Source: Peptoniphilus mikwangii (GTDB taxonomy: Bacteria; Bacillota; Clostridia; Tissierellales; Peptoniphilaceae). From it: a DNA stretch of 64,000 nucleotides. Location: contig NZ_AUQY01000002.1 in assembly GCF_000468535.1 (NCBI RefSeq), positions 186,001-250,000 of the forward strand, given 5' to 3'. The notes below the pieces were generated by a model. The model ran no database searches. It saw only the letters and a program-made list of their open reading frames with translations, and was not told the origin of the DNA. The position numbers were made by a program, and so were the translations under genes. Shown here piece by piece: positions 26,296-34,372 of this stretch (within the stretch, counting starts at the first letter, position 1; each line of letters begins with the position of its first letter).

Positions 26296-26847
26296 TTGGA
26301 TTCTATTAGAAAAAAAGGATTGTTTGAAAAATTTTTTGAACATAGATCTTTTTTGATAATGCAATATACTAATGGAGATATAACTAAGCGTGAATTTCTG
26401 CAATATAATTATGACTATTTTTTATCTATAAATGCAAAACCTTTTCTAAAGTTAGATTCTTATGAAAAGGGAATGTATAACTATCAGTATTATAATGGAA
26501 TGGCTAAATATTATAGAATGCTTGCTAATGAAGTTAGAAATACTAAAAAACATGCAAAATATTATAACTATTATCTGAATATGGGAAATAAATATTACCA
26601 TGAAAAAGATGAGTGTGTATTATCTATTTTAAAAATTCAAAAATTTGAAAATATTAATAGTTATTATATAAAATGTAATTCAAATTCATTAAAAAATAAT
26701 TTATATGAGATAGTATTAGAAGATAAAAAAGAAGCTATATTTCACTCTAAAGCAAAATGGTTATTAGATGTTTTAAGGGAAAATGAAGTATTTCATGATG
26801 ATGTTAGAATTTCCTTAATTGAAAATTATATAAATGAGAAGTATTAA
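26296..26847 (+). CDS. Uncharacterised protein, possibly DUF6648
   Basis: 183-residue soluble, Tyr/Asn/Lys-rich helical protein without a recognised domain. Similar proteins in Clostridia are, as far as I recall, grouped as DUF6648; this name is tentative. AAAGGTG precedes TTG 26296. It is the last gene of the small-ATPase/miniprotein cluster and ends within a strong terminator palindrome. No Cys motif, signal peptide or catalytic signature is visible. Confidence 0.65.
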   Translation: MDSIRKKGLFEKFFEHRSFLIMQYTNGDITKREFLQYNYDYFLSINAKPFLKLDSYEKGMYNYQYYNGMAKYYRMLANEVRNTKKHAKYYNYYLNMGNKYYHEKDECVLSILKIQKFENINSYYIKCNSNSLKNNLYEIVLEDKKEAIFHSKAKWLLDVLRENEVFHDDVRISLIENYINEKY

Positions 26848-26879
26848 AAGCTTAAGTTCATTTGAACTTAAGCTTTTAA
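26844..26879 (+). terminator. Terminator palindrome after the 26.3-kb gene
   Basis: Perfect 17-bp arms (26844-26860 and 26863-26879) with a two-base centre; contains the stop codon of the upstream gene and ends in a short T run. Confidence 0.75.
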
Positions 26880-26942
26880 TATATAGAAAACTTCATGTCA
26901 ATGTTATATTTAGTGATATAAATAATTTAAATAAATTCCTTA

Positions 26943-26987
26943 ACACATATTGTATATTTTACTTAAATAGTATACTATATATAGTGT
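26943..26987 (+). promoter_or_regulatory. Candidate NrdR-box pair before nrdA
   Basis: The palindrome ACTATATATAGT (26974-26985, within 26972-26987) closely resembles the NrdR box (consensus about ACACWATATATWGTGT). A weaker element with ACA...TGT half-sites is centred near 26948, about three helical turns upstream, the usual spacing of NrdR pairs. NrdR is an ATP-cone repressor of ribonucleotide reductase genes. The upstream box is degenerate and uncertain. Confidence 0.55.
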
Positions 26988-27013
26988 ATTATTTAATCGG
27001 AGGAGTAAGGTAA

Positions 27014-29545
27014 ATGTTTAATATAAAAAAAAGAGATGGCAGATTAGTTGAATTTGATAGGAATAAAATTGAAAAAGCTATTTTAAAAGCATATAAATCA
27101 TTGGATAGAGAGCCTGATGAAAATATAATAAATGAAATGGCATGTTCAGTTGAAAATCTTTTATTGAATAAATTTCCATCAAATCATATAGCTACTGTTG
27201 AGGAAATTCAAGATTTAGTAGAAATTACTTTAATAGAAAACAGACAATATGAAGTTGTTAAGTCATATATATTATATAGAGCTCAACATACTATGAATAG
27301 AAAAATAATTGAAAAGTTTTCAGAGTATATAACAGATAACAATGTAATAGATATTATAAGAGATATACAAAATGATTTTGATAGAACTCATTATGATATA
27401 GAACAATTATTTTTAAAATGGAACTCATTTTTAAAAAAAGATATGACTCAGAGACAATATCTTTTAGCGATTATTAAGGCTGCTGCAGAACTTACAAGTA
27501 AAGAATCTCCTAATTGGGAGTATATATCTGCAAGATTTATGGTATATGATAATAATTCCTCTATAAAACAAAATTCAGAAAAGAGAGGAATTAAGAATTT
27601 TTACGATAAAATAAAAACTCTTACTGATGAAGGACTTTATGGAGATTATATATTAAAAGAATATACCGAAGAAGATATAAATGAATTAGAGGTATATATG
27701 GATTCAAGCGGAGATAAATTATTTAATTATTCTGGACTTGATTTGATAGTTAAGCGCTATTTAATTCGTGATAGTGAAGGGAATGTGCTTGAAAATATTC
27801 AAGAAATGTTTATGGGAATTTCAATGCATCTTGCAATTCCTGAAGGAAATAATAAAGTGTCATTTGCAAAGAAACTATATGATATTTTATCTACTCTTAA
27901 AATAACAATGGCAACACCTACTATGAGTAATGCCAGAAAACCATATCATCAATTGTCATCATGTTTTATTGATATAGTACCTGATTCTTTGACGGGAATA
28001 TATAGAACGATAGATAATTTTGCACAAGTTTCAAAACATGGAGGAGGAATGGGGATATATTTTGGGAAAGTAAGATCTCAAGGTTCTGATATAAGAGGAT
28101 TTAAAGGAGTTGCAGGAGGAGTTGTAAGATGGATAAGGCTTACAAATGATACTGCTGTGGCTGTAGATCAGCTTGGAGTGAGACAAGGTTCTGTTGCGGT
28201 TTATCTTGATGTTTGGCATAAGGATATGCCTGAATTTTTGCAATTAAGAACAAATAATGGAGATGATAGACAAAAGGCTCATGATGTATTTCCTGCTGTT
28301 TCGTATCCGGATTTATTTTGGAGACTTGCAAAAAATAATATCGAGGCAACTTGGTATTTATTTGACCCGCATGAAATTGAGCAGATTATGGGATATAAGC
28401 TTGAAGATTACTATGGAGATGAGTGGGAAAAAAGATATTATGAATGTGTAAATAATAATAAGCTGTCCAGAAGAACTATTTCAGTTAAAGATATGATAAG
28501 ATTAATTATAGTTTCACTCACAGAGACAGGAACGCCGTTTACATTTAATAGAGATGCGGCAAATAAAGCTAATCCTAATAAACATGTAGGTATGATATAT
28601 TCGTCAAATTTATGTACAGAAATTATGCAGAATATGAAGGCTATAGAGACTATTGATACTAGAATAGAAGAAATTAATAAAGATTCCTATATTACAAAAG
28701 TTACTAAAGCGGGAGATTTTGTAGTATGTAATTTAGCATCTTTAGTTCTTGGAAATATAAATTTAGAAGATGAGAAAGAGCTTGAAAATATAGTATCTAT
28801 TACAGTTAGAGCACTGGATAATGTCATCGATTTGAATTATTATCCTGTTCCCTATGCTGAAATTACAAATCAAAAATATAGAGCAATAGGGCTTGGTACA
28901 TCAGGTTATCACCATGCACTTGTACAGAGAGGAATAATGTTTTCGTCAGAAGAGCATTTAGAATTTATGGATAAAATTTATGAGAATATAAATTATTTTG
29001 CAATAAAAGCAAGTAGTGAAATAGCAAAAGAAAAAGGAGCTTATAAATATTTTAATGGATCTGAATGGGAGAGTGGAGAGTACTTTAGAAGAAGAGATTA
29101 TTCTTCAAATAGGTGGAAAGATTTACAAGAATCTGTAAGAGTAAATGGACTTAGAAATGCTTATTTGATGGCAATAGCACCTACAGGATCAACATCTATA
29201 ATTGCAGGAACATCTGCAGGAGTAGATCCGGTTATGAAAAGATATTTTTTAGAAGAAAAAAAAGGTTCAATAATACCAAGAGTTGCACCTGGACTTAATG
29301 CTAAAACATTTTGGAATTATGAAAATGCACATGAAGTAGATCAGGATTGGATAATAAAAGCTGCATCAATCAGACAAAGGCATATAGATCAAGGGCAATC
29401 TGTGAATTTGTATATAACAACAGATTATACAATGAGAAAAATTTTAAATTTATTAATTTCGGCTAATGAAATGGGGATAAAATCAATTTATTATGTGAGA
29501 GGCAAATCATTGGAAGTAGAAGAGTGTGATACATGTTCTGCATAG
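27014..29545 (+). CDS. nrdA: Class I ribonucleotide reductase, alpha subunit
   Basis: Reduces ribonucleoside diphosphates to deoxy forms, oxygen-dependent radical chemistry with NrdB. 843 residues: an N-terminal ATP-cone (about 1-95, IKKRDGRLVEFDRNKIEKAI) for allosteric control, then the ten-stranded barrel with the active-site pair Cys in LSSCFID and NLCTEI, PTGSTSIIAGTSAGVDP near 720, and a C-terminal redox pair in ECDTCSA. GGAGGAG precedes the ATG. Cotranscribed with nrdB (nine-base gap). The ATP-cone and absence of nrdI/nrdH argue against class Ib. Confidence 0.95.
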   Translation: MFNIKKRDGRLVEFDRNKIEKAILKAYKSLDREPDENIINEMACSVENLLLNKFPSNHIATVEEIQDLVEITLIENRQYEVVKSYILYRAQHTMNRKIIEKFSEYITDNNVIDIIRDIQNDFDRTHYDIEQLFLKWNSFLKKDMTQRQYLLAIIKAAAELTSKESPNWEYISARFMVYDNNSSIKQNSEKRGIKNFYDKIKTLTDEGLYGDYILKEYTEEDINELEVYMDSSGDKLFNYSGLDLIVKRYLIRDSEGNVLENIQEMFMGISMHLAIPEGNNKVSFAKKLYDILSTLKITMATPTMSNARKPYHQLSSCFIDIVPDSLTGIYRTIDNFAQVSKHGGGMGIYFGKVRSQGSDIRGFKGVAGGVVRWIRLTNDTAVAVDQLGVRQGSVAVYLDVWHKDMPEFLQLRTNNGDDRQKAHDVFPAVSYPDLFWRLAKNNIEATWYLFDPHEIEQIMGYKLEDYYGDEWEKRYYECVNNNKLSRRTISVKDMIRLIIVSLTETGTPFTFNRDAANKANPNKHVGMIYSSNLCTEIMQNMKAIETIDTRIEEINKDSYITKVTKAGDFVVCNLASLVLGNINLEDEKELENIVSITVRALDNVIDLNYYPVPYAEITNQKYRAIGLGTSGYHHALVQRGIMFSSEEHLEFMDKIYENINYFAIKASSEIAKEKGAYKYFNGSEWESGEYFRRRDYSSNRWKDLQESVRVNGLRNAYLMAIAPTGSTSIIAGTSAGVDPVMKRYFLEEKKGSIIPRVAPGLNAKTFWNYENAHEVDQDWIIKAASIRQRHIDQGQSVNLYITTDYTMRKILNLLISANEMGIKSIYYVRGKSLEVEECDTCSA

Positions 29546-29554
29546 GAGGATATA

Positions 29555-30595
29555 ATGGAAATTAATAGGAAAGCTTTATTTAATGAACGCGGAGATGTTG
29601 AGTTGACAAAAAGAAAGATGATTAATGGCAACACAACAAATTTAAATGACTTTAATAATATAAAATATACTTGGGTTTCAGATATGTATAGAACTATGAT
29701 GAATAACTTTTGGATCCCTGAGGAAATAAATATGAATCAAGATATTAAAGATTATAGAAATCTTGATTTTCATGAAAAAAAAGCGTACGATAAAATACTA
29801 TCATTTTTAATATTTCTTGATAGTATACAAACAGCAAATTTACCTAATATAAGTGACTATACAACAGCAAATGAAGTTAATTTAATACTTACAATTCAAG
29901 CATATCAAGAAGCTATACACTCTCAGTCATATTCATATATACTTGATACGATTGCATCGCCTGAAGAAAGAACTGAAATACTATATCAATGGAGAGATGA
30001 TGAGCATTTATTAAACAGAAATAAGTTTATTGGAAATATTTATAATGATTTTGTAGAAAATCATACTAAAGAAACGTATATGAAAACTGTAATGGGAAAT
30101 TATATACTTGAAGGAATTTATTTTTATTCAGGGTTTATGTTTTTCTATAATTTAGGTCGTATGGGAAAAATGCCCGGAACAGTTCAAGAAATTAGATATA
30201 TAAATCGTGATGAAAATACACATTTATGGTTATTTAGAAACATAATACAAGAATTAAAAAAAGAGGAAGTAGAATTATTTACTGAAGAAAGAATAAATGA
30301 GTATAAATGCATGTTAATGGAAGGAGTTCGTCAAGAAATTGAATGGGGACAGTATGTAATAGGAGATAATATTCAAGGTATTACGGCACAAATGGTAAAA
30401 GATTATATAGAATATCTTGGGAATTTAAGGTCTAGAAGTATTGGGTTTGGTAATTTGTTCGACAGGAATATTGAAGAGCCGAATTCGATGAAATGGGTTT
30501 CTGAATATTCCAATCCAAATGAAATAAAGACAGATTTTTTTGAAGGAAAAGTATCAGCATATTCTAAATCTTCAGTATTTGAGGATGACTTATAA
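29555..30595 (+). CDS. nrdB: Class I ribonucleotide reductase, beta subunit
   Basis: Metallo-radical partner of NrdA, 346 residues. Metal ligands and radical Tyr are visible: the first Asp in FLDSIQTAN, the Glu/His pair and Tyr in EAIHSQSYSYIL, Glu in LEGIYFYSGF and Glu/His in DENTHLWLF. The radical Tyr is retained, so it is not a tyrosine-free Ic type. AGGAGG precedes the ATG. Ends at a bidirectional terminator facing murC. Confidence 0.95.
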   Translation: MEINRKALFNERGDVELTKRKMINGNTTNLNDFNNIKYTWVSDMYRTMMNNFWIPEEINMNQDIKDYRNLDFHEKKAYDKILSFLIFLDSIQTANLPNISDYTTANEVNLILTIQAYQEAIHSQSYSYILDTIASPEERTEILYQWRDDEHLLNRNKFIGNIYNDFVENHTKETYMKTVMGNYILEGIYFYSGFMFFYNLGRMGKMPGTVQEIRYINRDENTHLWLFRNIIQELKKEEVELFTEERINEYKCMLMEGVRQEIEWGQYVIGDNIQGITAQMVKDYIEYLGNLRSRSIGFGNLFDRNIEEPNSMKWVSEYSNPNEIKTDFFEGKVSAYSKSSVFEDDL

Positions 30596-30600
30596 GATAA

Positions 30601-30635
30601 AAAATGAGATTTATGATTATCATAAATCTCATTTT
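30601..30635. terminator. Bidirectional terminator, nrdB / murC
   Basis: Perfect 16-bp arms AAAATGAGATTTATGA (30601-30616) and its complement (30620-30635) with a three-base loop between two convergent genes. Confidence 0.9.
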
Positions 30636-30638
30636 AAA

Positions 30639-32024
30639 TTATTTATCTTCTAAAAGAGCTTCTCCTATTTTATATACATCACCTGCGCCCATTGTAACAG
30701 CCATATCATTTTCTTTTAAATTTTTCTTTAAATATTCACAAACATCACTAAAGTTTTTTAAATAAAAAGCATTTCCTCCATTAGAGTTTATTGCATCACA
30801 TAAAGTTTTTGAGTGAATATCTCCGTAATCTTTTTCTCTTGCAGCATAGATATCAGTAATTATAACAACATCTGCATTGTTAAATGATTTTGAAAAACTA
30901 TCAAGTAACAATTTTGTTCTAGTAAAAGTATGCGGTTGGAAAATACAATATAAAGAACCTTTACATGAATTTTTTAAAGCATTAAGAGATGCTTTTATTT
31001 CAGTAGGGTGGTGTGCATAGTCATCTTCTATAATTGCACCATTATACTTACCTTTATATTCTAATCTTCGATGTACTCCTTTATATATTTTAATTCCATT
31101 GATAGCATCTTTGAATGACACTCCATTTTCAACAGAGGCAGCAATTGCTGCCAGGGAGTTAGATACATTATGATTTCCCATGATTGAAAGTTCTACATTA
31201 CCTATAAATTTTTCATTATAATATAAATCATAAGACGGATAACCATCTAAAGAATAAATTATGTTTTTAGCATTATAATTTGCGGGAGATTTTGTAGAAA
31301 ATGTAATTACATTTTCTCTTTTGTCATTTAATAGCATTCTTGAATTTTCGTCATCAAGATTTAATATTAATTTATCATTTGAATTTAAATTATTTACAAA
31401 TCCTTTAAATGTTTTAATAATATGTTCGATATTATCGAAATAATCCAAGTGATCCTCATCAATATTTAATACCACAGCCGTAGTAGGAAAGTATTTTAAT
31501 ACATTTGCTTTATACTCACATGCTTCAGTTAAAAATAATTTTTTATCTCCTATTTTTACATTACCGTTAATATCATCTAATTGACCACCCAATAATATTG
31601 TTGGATTTGAATTAAGATTTTTTATGATTTCAGTAACCATTGACGTAGTTGTAGTTTTTCCGTGAGTTCCTGAAATTGCTATTGATGTATCATAATTTTT
31701 CATAAGAGCTCCAAGGAAAGAAGCTCTGTCTATAATATCAATTTTAAGCTTTATAGCGGCCTTTAATTCTTCGTTTTCAATATTAATGGCATCAGTATAT
31801 ACAACTAAATCTACCCCTCTTAAATTATCAGCTGAGTGGGAGTTATATATTTTGGCTCCATTATTTTCAAGTTTTTTAGTTATAATGCTTTCTTTATGAT
31901 CTGAACCTGAAACTACATATCCTTCATTTAGCATTATTTCAGCTAAACCGCTCATTGATATTCCACCAATTCCTATAAAGTGAATATGTCTATATTTATG
32001 TTTATTTATTATAAAATCAAACAT
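30639..32024 (-). CDS. murC: UDP-N-acetylmuramate-L-alanine ligase
   Basis: Adds L-alanine to UDP-MurNAc, first step of the peptide stem of peptidoglycan. 461 residues: Rossmann N-domain with HFIGIGGISMSG, central ATPase domain with ISGTHGKTTT, and a C-terminal ligase domain (DDYAHHPTEIKAS, TRTKLL). An in-frame TTG at 32036 precedes it, but the GGGGGA binding site (32034-32029) fits ATG 32024, which I use. Single gene on the minus strand. Confidence 0.95.
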   Translation of the reverse strand: MFDFIINKHKYRHIHFIGIGGISMSGLAEIMLNEGYVVSGSDHKESIITKKLENNGAKIYNSHSADNLRGVDLVVYTDAINIENEELKAAIKLKIDIIDRASFLGALMKNYDTSIAISGTHGKTTTTSMVTEIIKNLNSNPTILLGGQLDDINGNVKIGDKKLFLTEACEYKANVLKYFPTTAVVLNIDEDHLDYFDNIEHIIKTFKGFVNNLNSNDKLILNLDDENSRMLLNDKRENVITFSTKSPANYNAKNIIYSLDGYPSYDLYYNEKFIGNVELSIMGNHNVSNSLAAIAASVENGVSFKDAINGIKIYKGVHRRLEYKGKYNGAIIEDDYAHHPTEIKASLNALKNSCKGSLYCIFQPHTFTRTKLLLDSFSKSFNNADVVIITDIYAAREKDYGDIHSKTLCDAINSNGGNAFYLKNFSDVCEYLKKNLKENDMAVTMGAGDVYKIGEALLEDK

Positions 32025-32199
32025 TTTTTCCCCCAAAAATAAAATTTAATGTTTTTATTATATCATATATAAAAACCATATACCATAATTATCAAATGAA
32101 CAATTTTAATAAAAAGATTGTTAAAAAAAAAACTATACTATATTTTAATATATTATTATAGTATAATAGTAATCACACAATAGAAAGGGTGAGTTACAA

Positions 32200-32472
32200 T
32201 TGAAAATTACAGACGTACGTATTAGAAAATTACCAGATGAAGACAAAATGAAGGCTATAGTATCGGTTACATTTGATAATGAAATAGTAATCCATGACAT
32301 AAAGATAATTGAAGGTACAGAATCATTATTTATAGCTATGCCGAGCAGAAAGCTTCCAAACGGAGAATTTAGAGATATTGCACATCCGATTAATGCTGAA
32401 GCAAGAAAAGCTATTGAAGAAGCTGTTTTTGCTAAATATGAGGAAATTGTAAATCAACCTTCAGAAGTATAA
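32200..32472 (+). CDS. spoVG: SpoVG-family regulator
   Basis: 90-residue nucleic-acid-binding regulator with the full SpoVG signature: [14 protein letters not shown] at the start, [10 protein letters not shown] and [16 protein letters not shown] in the middle. In Bacillus it affects sporulation septation; in non-sporulating pathogens it is a global regulator that binds RNA or DNA. AAAGGGTGAG (32184-32193) supports TTG 32200. TATAAT at 32162-32167 is a likely -10. No sporulation genes accompany it in the window. Confidence 0.93.
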   Translation: MKITDVRIRKLPDEDKMKAIVSVTFDNEIVIHDIKIIEGTESLFIAMPSRKLPNGEFRDIAHPINAEARKAIEEAVFAKYEEIVNQPSEV

Positions 32473-32490
32473 GAAGGACTTATATTCTTT

Positions 32491-32540
32491 TAGGATAAAA
32501 ATAAACCATCTTTTGTGAAAGATGGTTTATTTTTATCCTA
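32491..32540. terminator. Bidirectional terminator, spoVG / araC-type gene
   Basis: Perfect 23-bp arms (32491-32513 and 32518-32540) with the four-base loop TGTG. It includes the stop codon of the minus-strand AraC-type gene. Confidence 0.9.
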
Positions 32541-33159
32541 ATTCTTTTTTATATTCATTTGGAGTTAGTCCCATATATTTTTTAAATGTAGTTGAAAAAT
32601 GTGATTGAGAAGAAAATCCACAATCAAAAGAAATAAATTCAAATGTTTTTTTATTTTCTTCAATTAATGTTTTTGCTTTATTTACTCTTTGTAGATTTAT
32701 ATATTCACAAAATTTATAGCCTGTTTTTGTTTTAAATAGATGACATAAGTAATTTCTTGATATATGAAGCTTATTCGCAACAGTTTGTAATGTTATTTTC
32801 TTATTATAGTTTTTATTTATATAATCAAGAGCTTTTTCGATTAATTCATGGTCATTTTGATTAAGTTCAGATGAAAACTTATTTGTATAACCTTTTAATA
32901 TAATTTCACCAAGTTCAATTAATACATGTATATTATTTTCTGAGTAGATATATCTTTCGTTCTGAAGTGCAAAAACCTCCAAATCTTTGTTATATTCAAC
33001 TAAAAAATAAGTATATAAAAACATATTTAAATGTACTAAATATTCCTTAGCAGTTTGATTTGAACTAATAAATTTTTTAACATCACCATGATAAATATCA
33101 AGAGCTTTATTGAAAGTACTAGATTTTAATTGACTTGCTAGTGATAGATGATTTAGCAT
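32533..33159 (-). CDS. AraC-family transcription regulator
   Basis: 208 residues. The C-terminal 100 residues form the double helix-turn-helix: KITLQTVANKLHISRNYLCHLF for the first, and FISFDCGFSSQSHFSTTFKK with GLTPNEYKK for the second. The N-terminal half is helical and has no cupin or known ligand domain. AGGAGT-type site precedes the ATG. It is divergent from the flavodoxin operon, so it might regulate that pair or itself; this is only positional inference. Confidence 0.88.
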   Translation of the reverse strand: MLNHLSLASQLKSSTFNKALDIYHGDVKKFISSNQTAKEYLVHLNMFLYTYFLVEYNKDLEVFALQNERYIYSENNIHVLIELGEIILKGYTNKFSSELNQNDHELIEKALDYINKNYNKKITLQTVANKLHISRNYLCHLFKTKTGYKFCEYINLQRVNKAKTLIEENKKTFEFISFDCGFSSQSHFSTTFKKYMGLTPNEYKKELG

Positions 33160-33237
33160 TTAACCACTCCTTTATTTTAAAATAATTATTATAATTTTAT
33201 TAAAAAATTAATATATCACTTATATTATAATGTAATA

Positions 33238-33256
33238 GAAAATGATAGTCAATATC
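33238..33256 (+). promoter_or_regulatory. Fur-like box upstream of flavodoxin
   Basis: The 19 bases match the classical Fur consensus GATAATGATAATCATTATC at 16 positions. It lies seven bases downstream of a TATAAT (33226-33231), so a bound repressor would cover the likely transcription start. Flavodoxin replacing ferredoxin under iron limitation makes Fur control biologically sensible. No clear -35 is visible. Confidence 0.6.
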
Positions 33257-33284
33257 AAAACATAATATTTATAGGAGGATTCAA

Positions 33285-33713
33285 ATGAGTAAGGTAAATG
33301 TAATTTATTGGAGTGGAACAGGTAATACAGAAGCGATGGCTAATGCAATTGTTAAGGGAGCACAGGATGCAGGTGCTGAAGTAAAGCTTATACCTGTAGG
33401 GGAAGCTACTGAAGATGATGTAAAAGAAGTTAATAATGTTGCTTTTGGTTGTCCAGCTATGGGAGCAGAAGAATTAGAAGAAACAGAAATGAGACCTTTT
33501 ATGGATAAAGTAAACCCTCTTCTTTCAGGAAAGAATGTTGTAATTTTTGGTTCATATGAGTGGGCTGATGGAGAATGGATGAGATTGTGGCAAGAAGAAA
33601 TTGAAGCTACAGGTTGCAAATTAATCGCCGATGGATTTGCTGCATATGACAATCCTGATGAAGATGCTATTGAAGAATGTGAAGCATTAGGTAAAGAATT
33701 AGCTAACGCTTAA
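33285..33713 (+). CDS. fld: Flavodoxin
   Basis: Short-chain flavodoxin of 142 residues carrying FMN. The phosphate-binding loop is WSGTGNTEAMA, followed by AFGCPAMGAEELEE and the FGSYEWADGEWM isoalloxazine-binding region. It shuttles low-potential electrons and can replace ferredoxin. AGGAGG precedes the ATG. The Fur-like box upstream suggests induction by iron limitation. It is followed after six bases by a DUF3793 gene. Confidence 0.95.
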   Translation: MSKVNVIYWSGTGNTEAMANAIVKGAQDAGAEVKLIPVGEATEDDVKEVNNVAFGCPAMGAEELEETEMRPFMDKVNPLLSGKNVVIFGSYEWADGEWMRLWQEEIEATGCKLIADGFAAYDNPDEDAIEECEALGKELANA

Positions 33714-33719
33714 TTTAAA

Positions 33720-34310
33720 ATGTATAAAAAAGATTTTTTAAATTTTTATATTTTTCTTGAGCAATATGATGATTTAAATTTTTTAATAGCTATGCTTAAA
33801 TTTAATACAGCACCAACAAGAGCTAAGTTAAAATTAGGAACTATGGTTAATTTAACTGATTCTAAAAGGAAACTAAAAATGTTATGGAAAGCAAATCGAC
33901 AATATTTTTCAGAAATATTGAATCTTGATTTTGTTGAACTTAGAGAAAATGAAAAATCTGTCTTAGTATATTTTTATGATAAAAAAAGATTAAAAAATAA
34001 ACTTAAAGAAGATAAAATAACTAAATTTTTGAAGGATTTTGAATATTCTAAGTGTGGTAACTATAAAGATTATTTAGAACATTTGAAAAATAGATTTTTA
34101 GAAAATGACAGTTGTCCAAATGAAATAGGAATTTTTTTAGGATATCCTTTAAGGGATGTATATAATTTTCATTGCAAAAATTGTAAGTGCAAATTAACCG
34201 GTTATTGGAAATGTTATACTAATGTTGATTCTTCAAAAAGAGCTTTTGAAAGATATGATAGAGAAAAATTGAAAACAATAGAAAAAATTTATTTGGAGAA
34301 TGCTATTTAG
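33720..34310 (+). CDS. DUF3793 protein
   Basis: 196-residue protein of the DUF3793 family, function unknown. The family signature is visible in the C-terminal half: CPNEIGIFLGYPLRDVYNF, a Cys pair in HCKNCKCK, and GYWKCYTN. Five cysteines in this stretch suggest a metal or redox site. DUF3793 genes are recurrent neighbours of flavodoxin in Clostridia, so a joint role in iron-limited redox metabolism is a reasonable inference. Its ATG follows the flavodoxin stop by six bases with no recognisable ribosome binding site, implying translational coupling. Confidence 0.82.
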   Translation: MYKKDFLNFYIFLEQYDDLNFLIAMLKFNTAPTRAKLKLGTMVNLTDSKRKLKMLWKANRQYFSEILNLDFVELRENEKSVLVYFYDKKRLKNKLKEDKITKFLKDFEYSKCGNYKDYLEHLKNRFLENDSCPNEIGIFLGYPLRDVYNFHCKNCKCKLTGYWKCYTNVDSSKRAFERYDREKLKTIEKIYLENAI

Positions 34311-34320
34311 CATTCTCTTT
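34296..34320 (+). terminator. Terminator after DUF3793 gene
   Basis: Perfect ten-bp arms GAGAATGCTA (34296-34305) and TAGCATTCTC (34308-34317) followed by Ts; contains the stop codon. Confidence 0.8.
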
Positions 34321-34372
34321 TAATTTTACAAAATTTATTTTTATAGTAAAATATATATAAGGAGATGATTGT

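Noticed and set aside
33160-33284. AraC-type operator repeats in the divergent spacer
   Set aside because: I could not find a clear pair of direct repeats; only the Fur-like box stands out.
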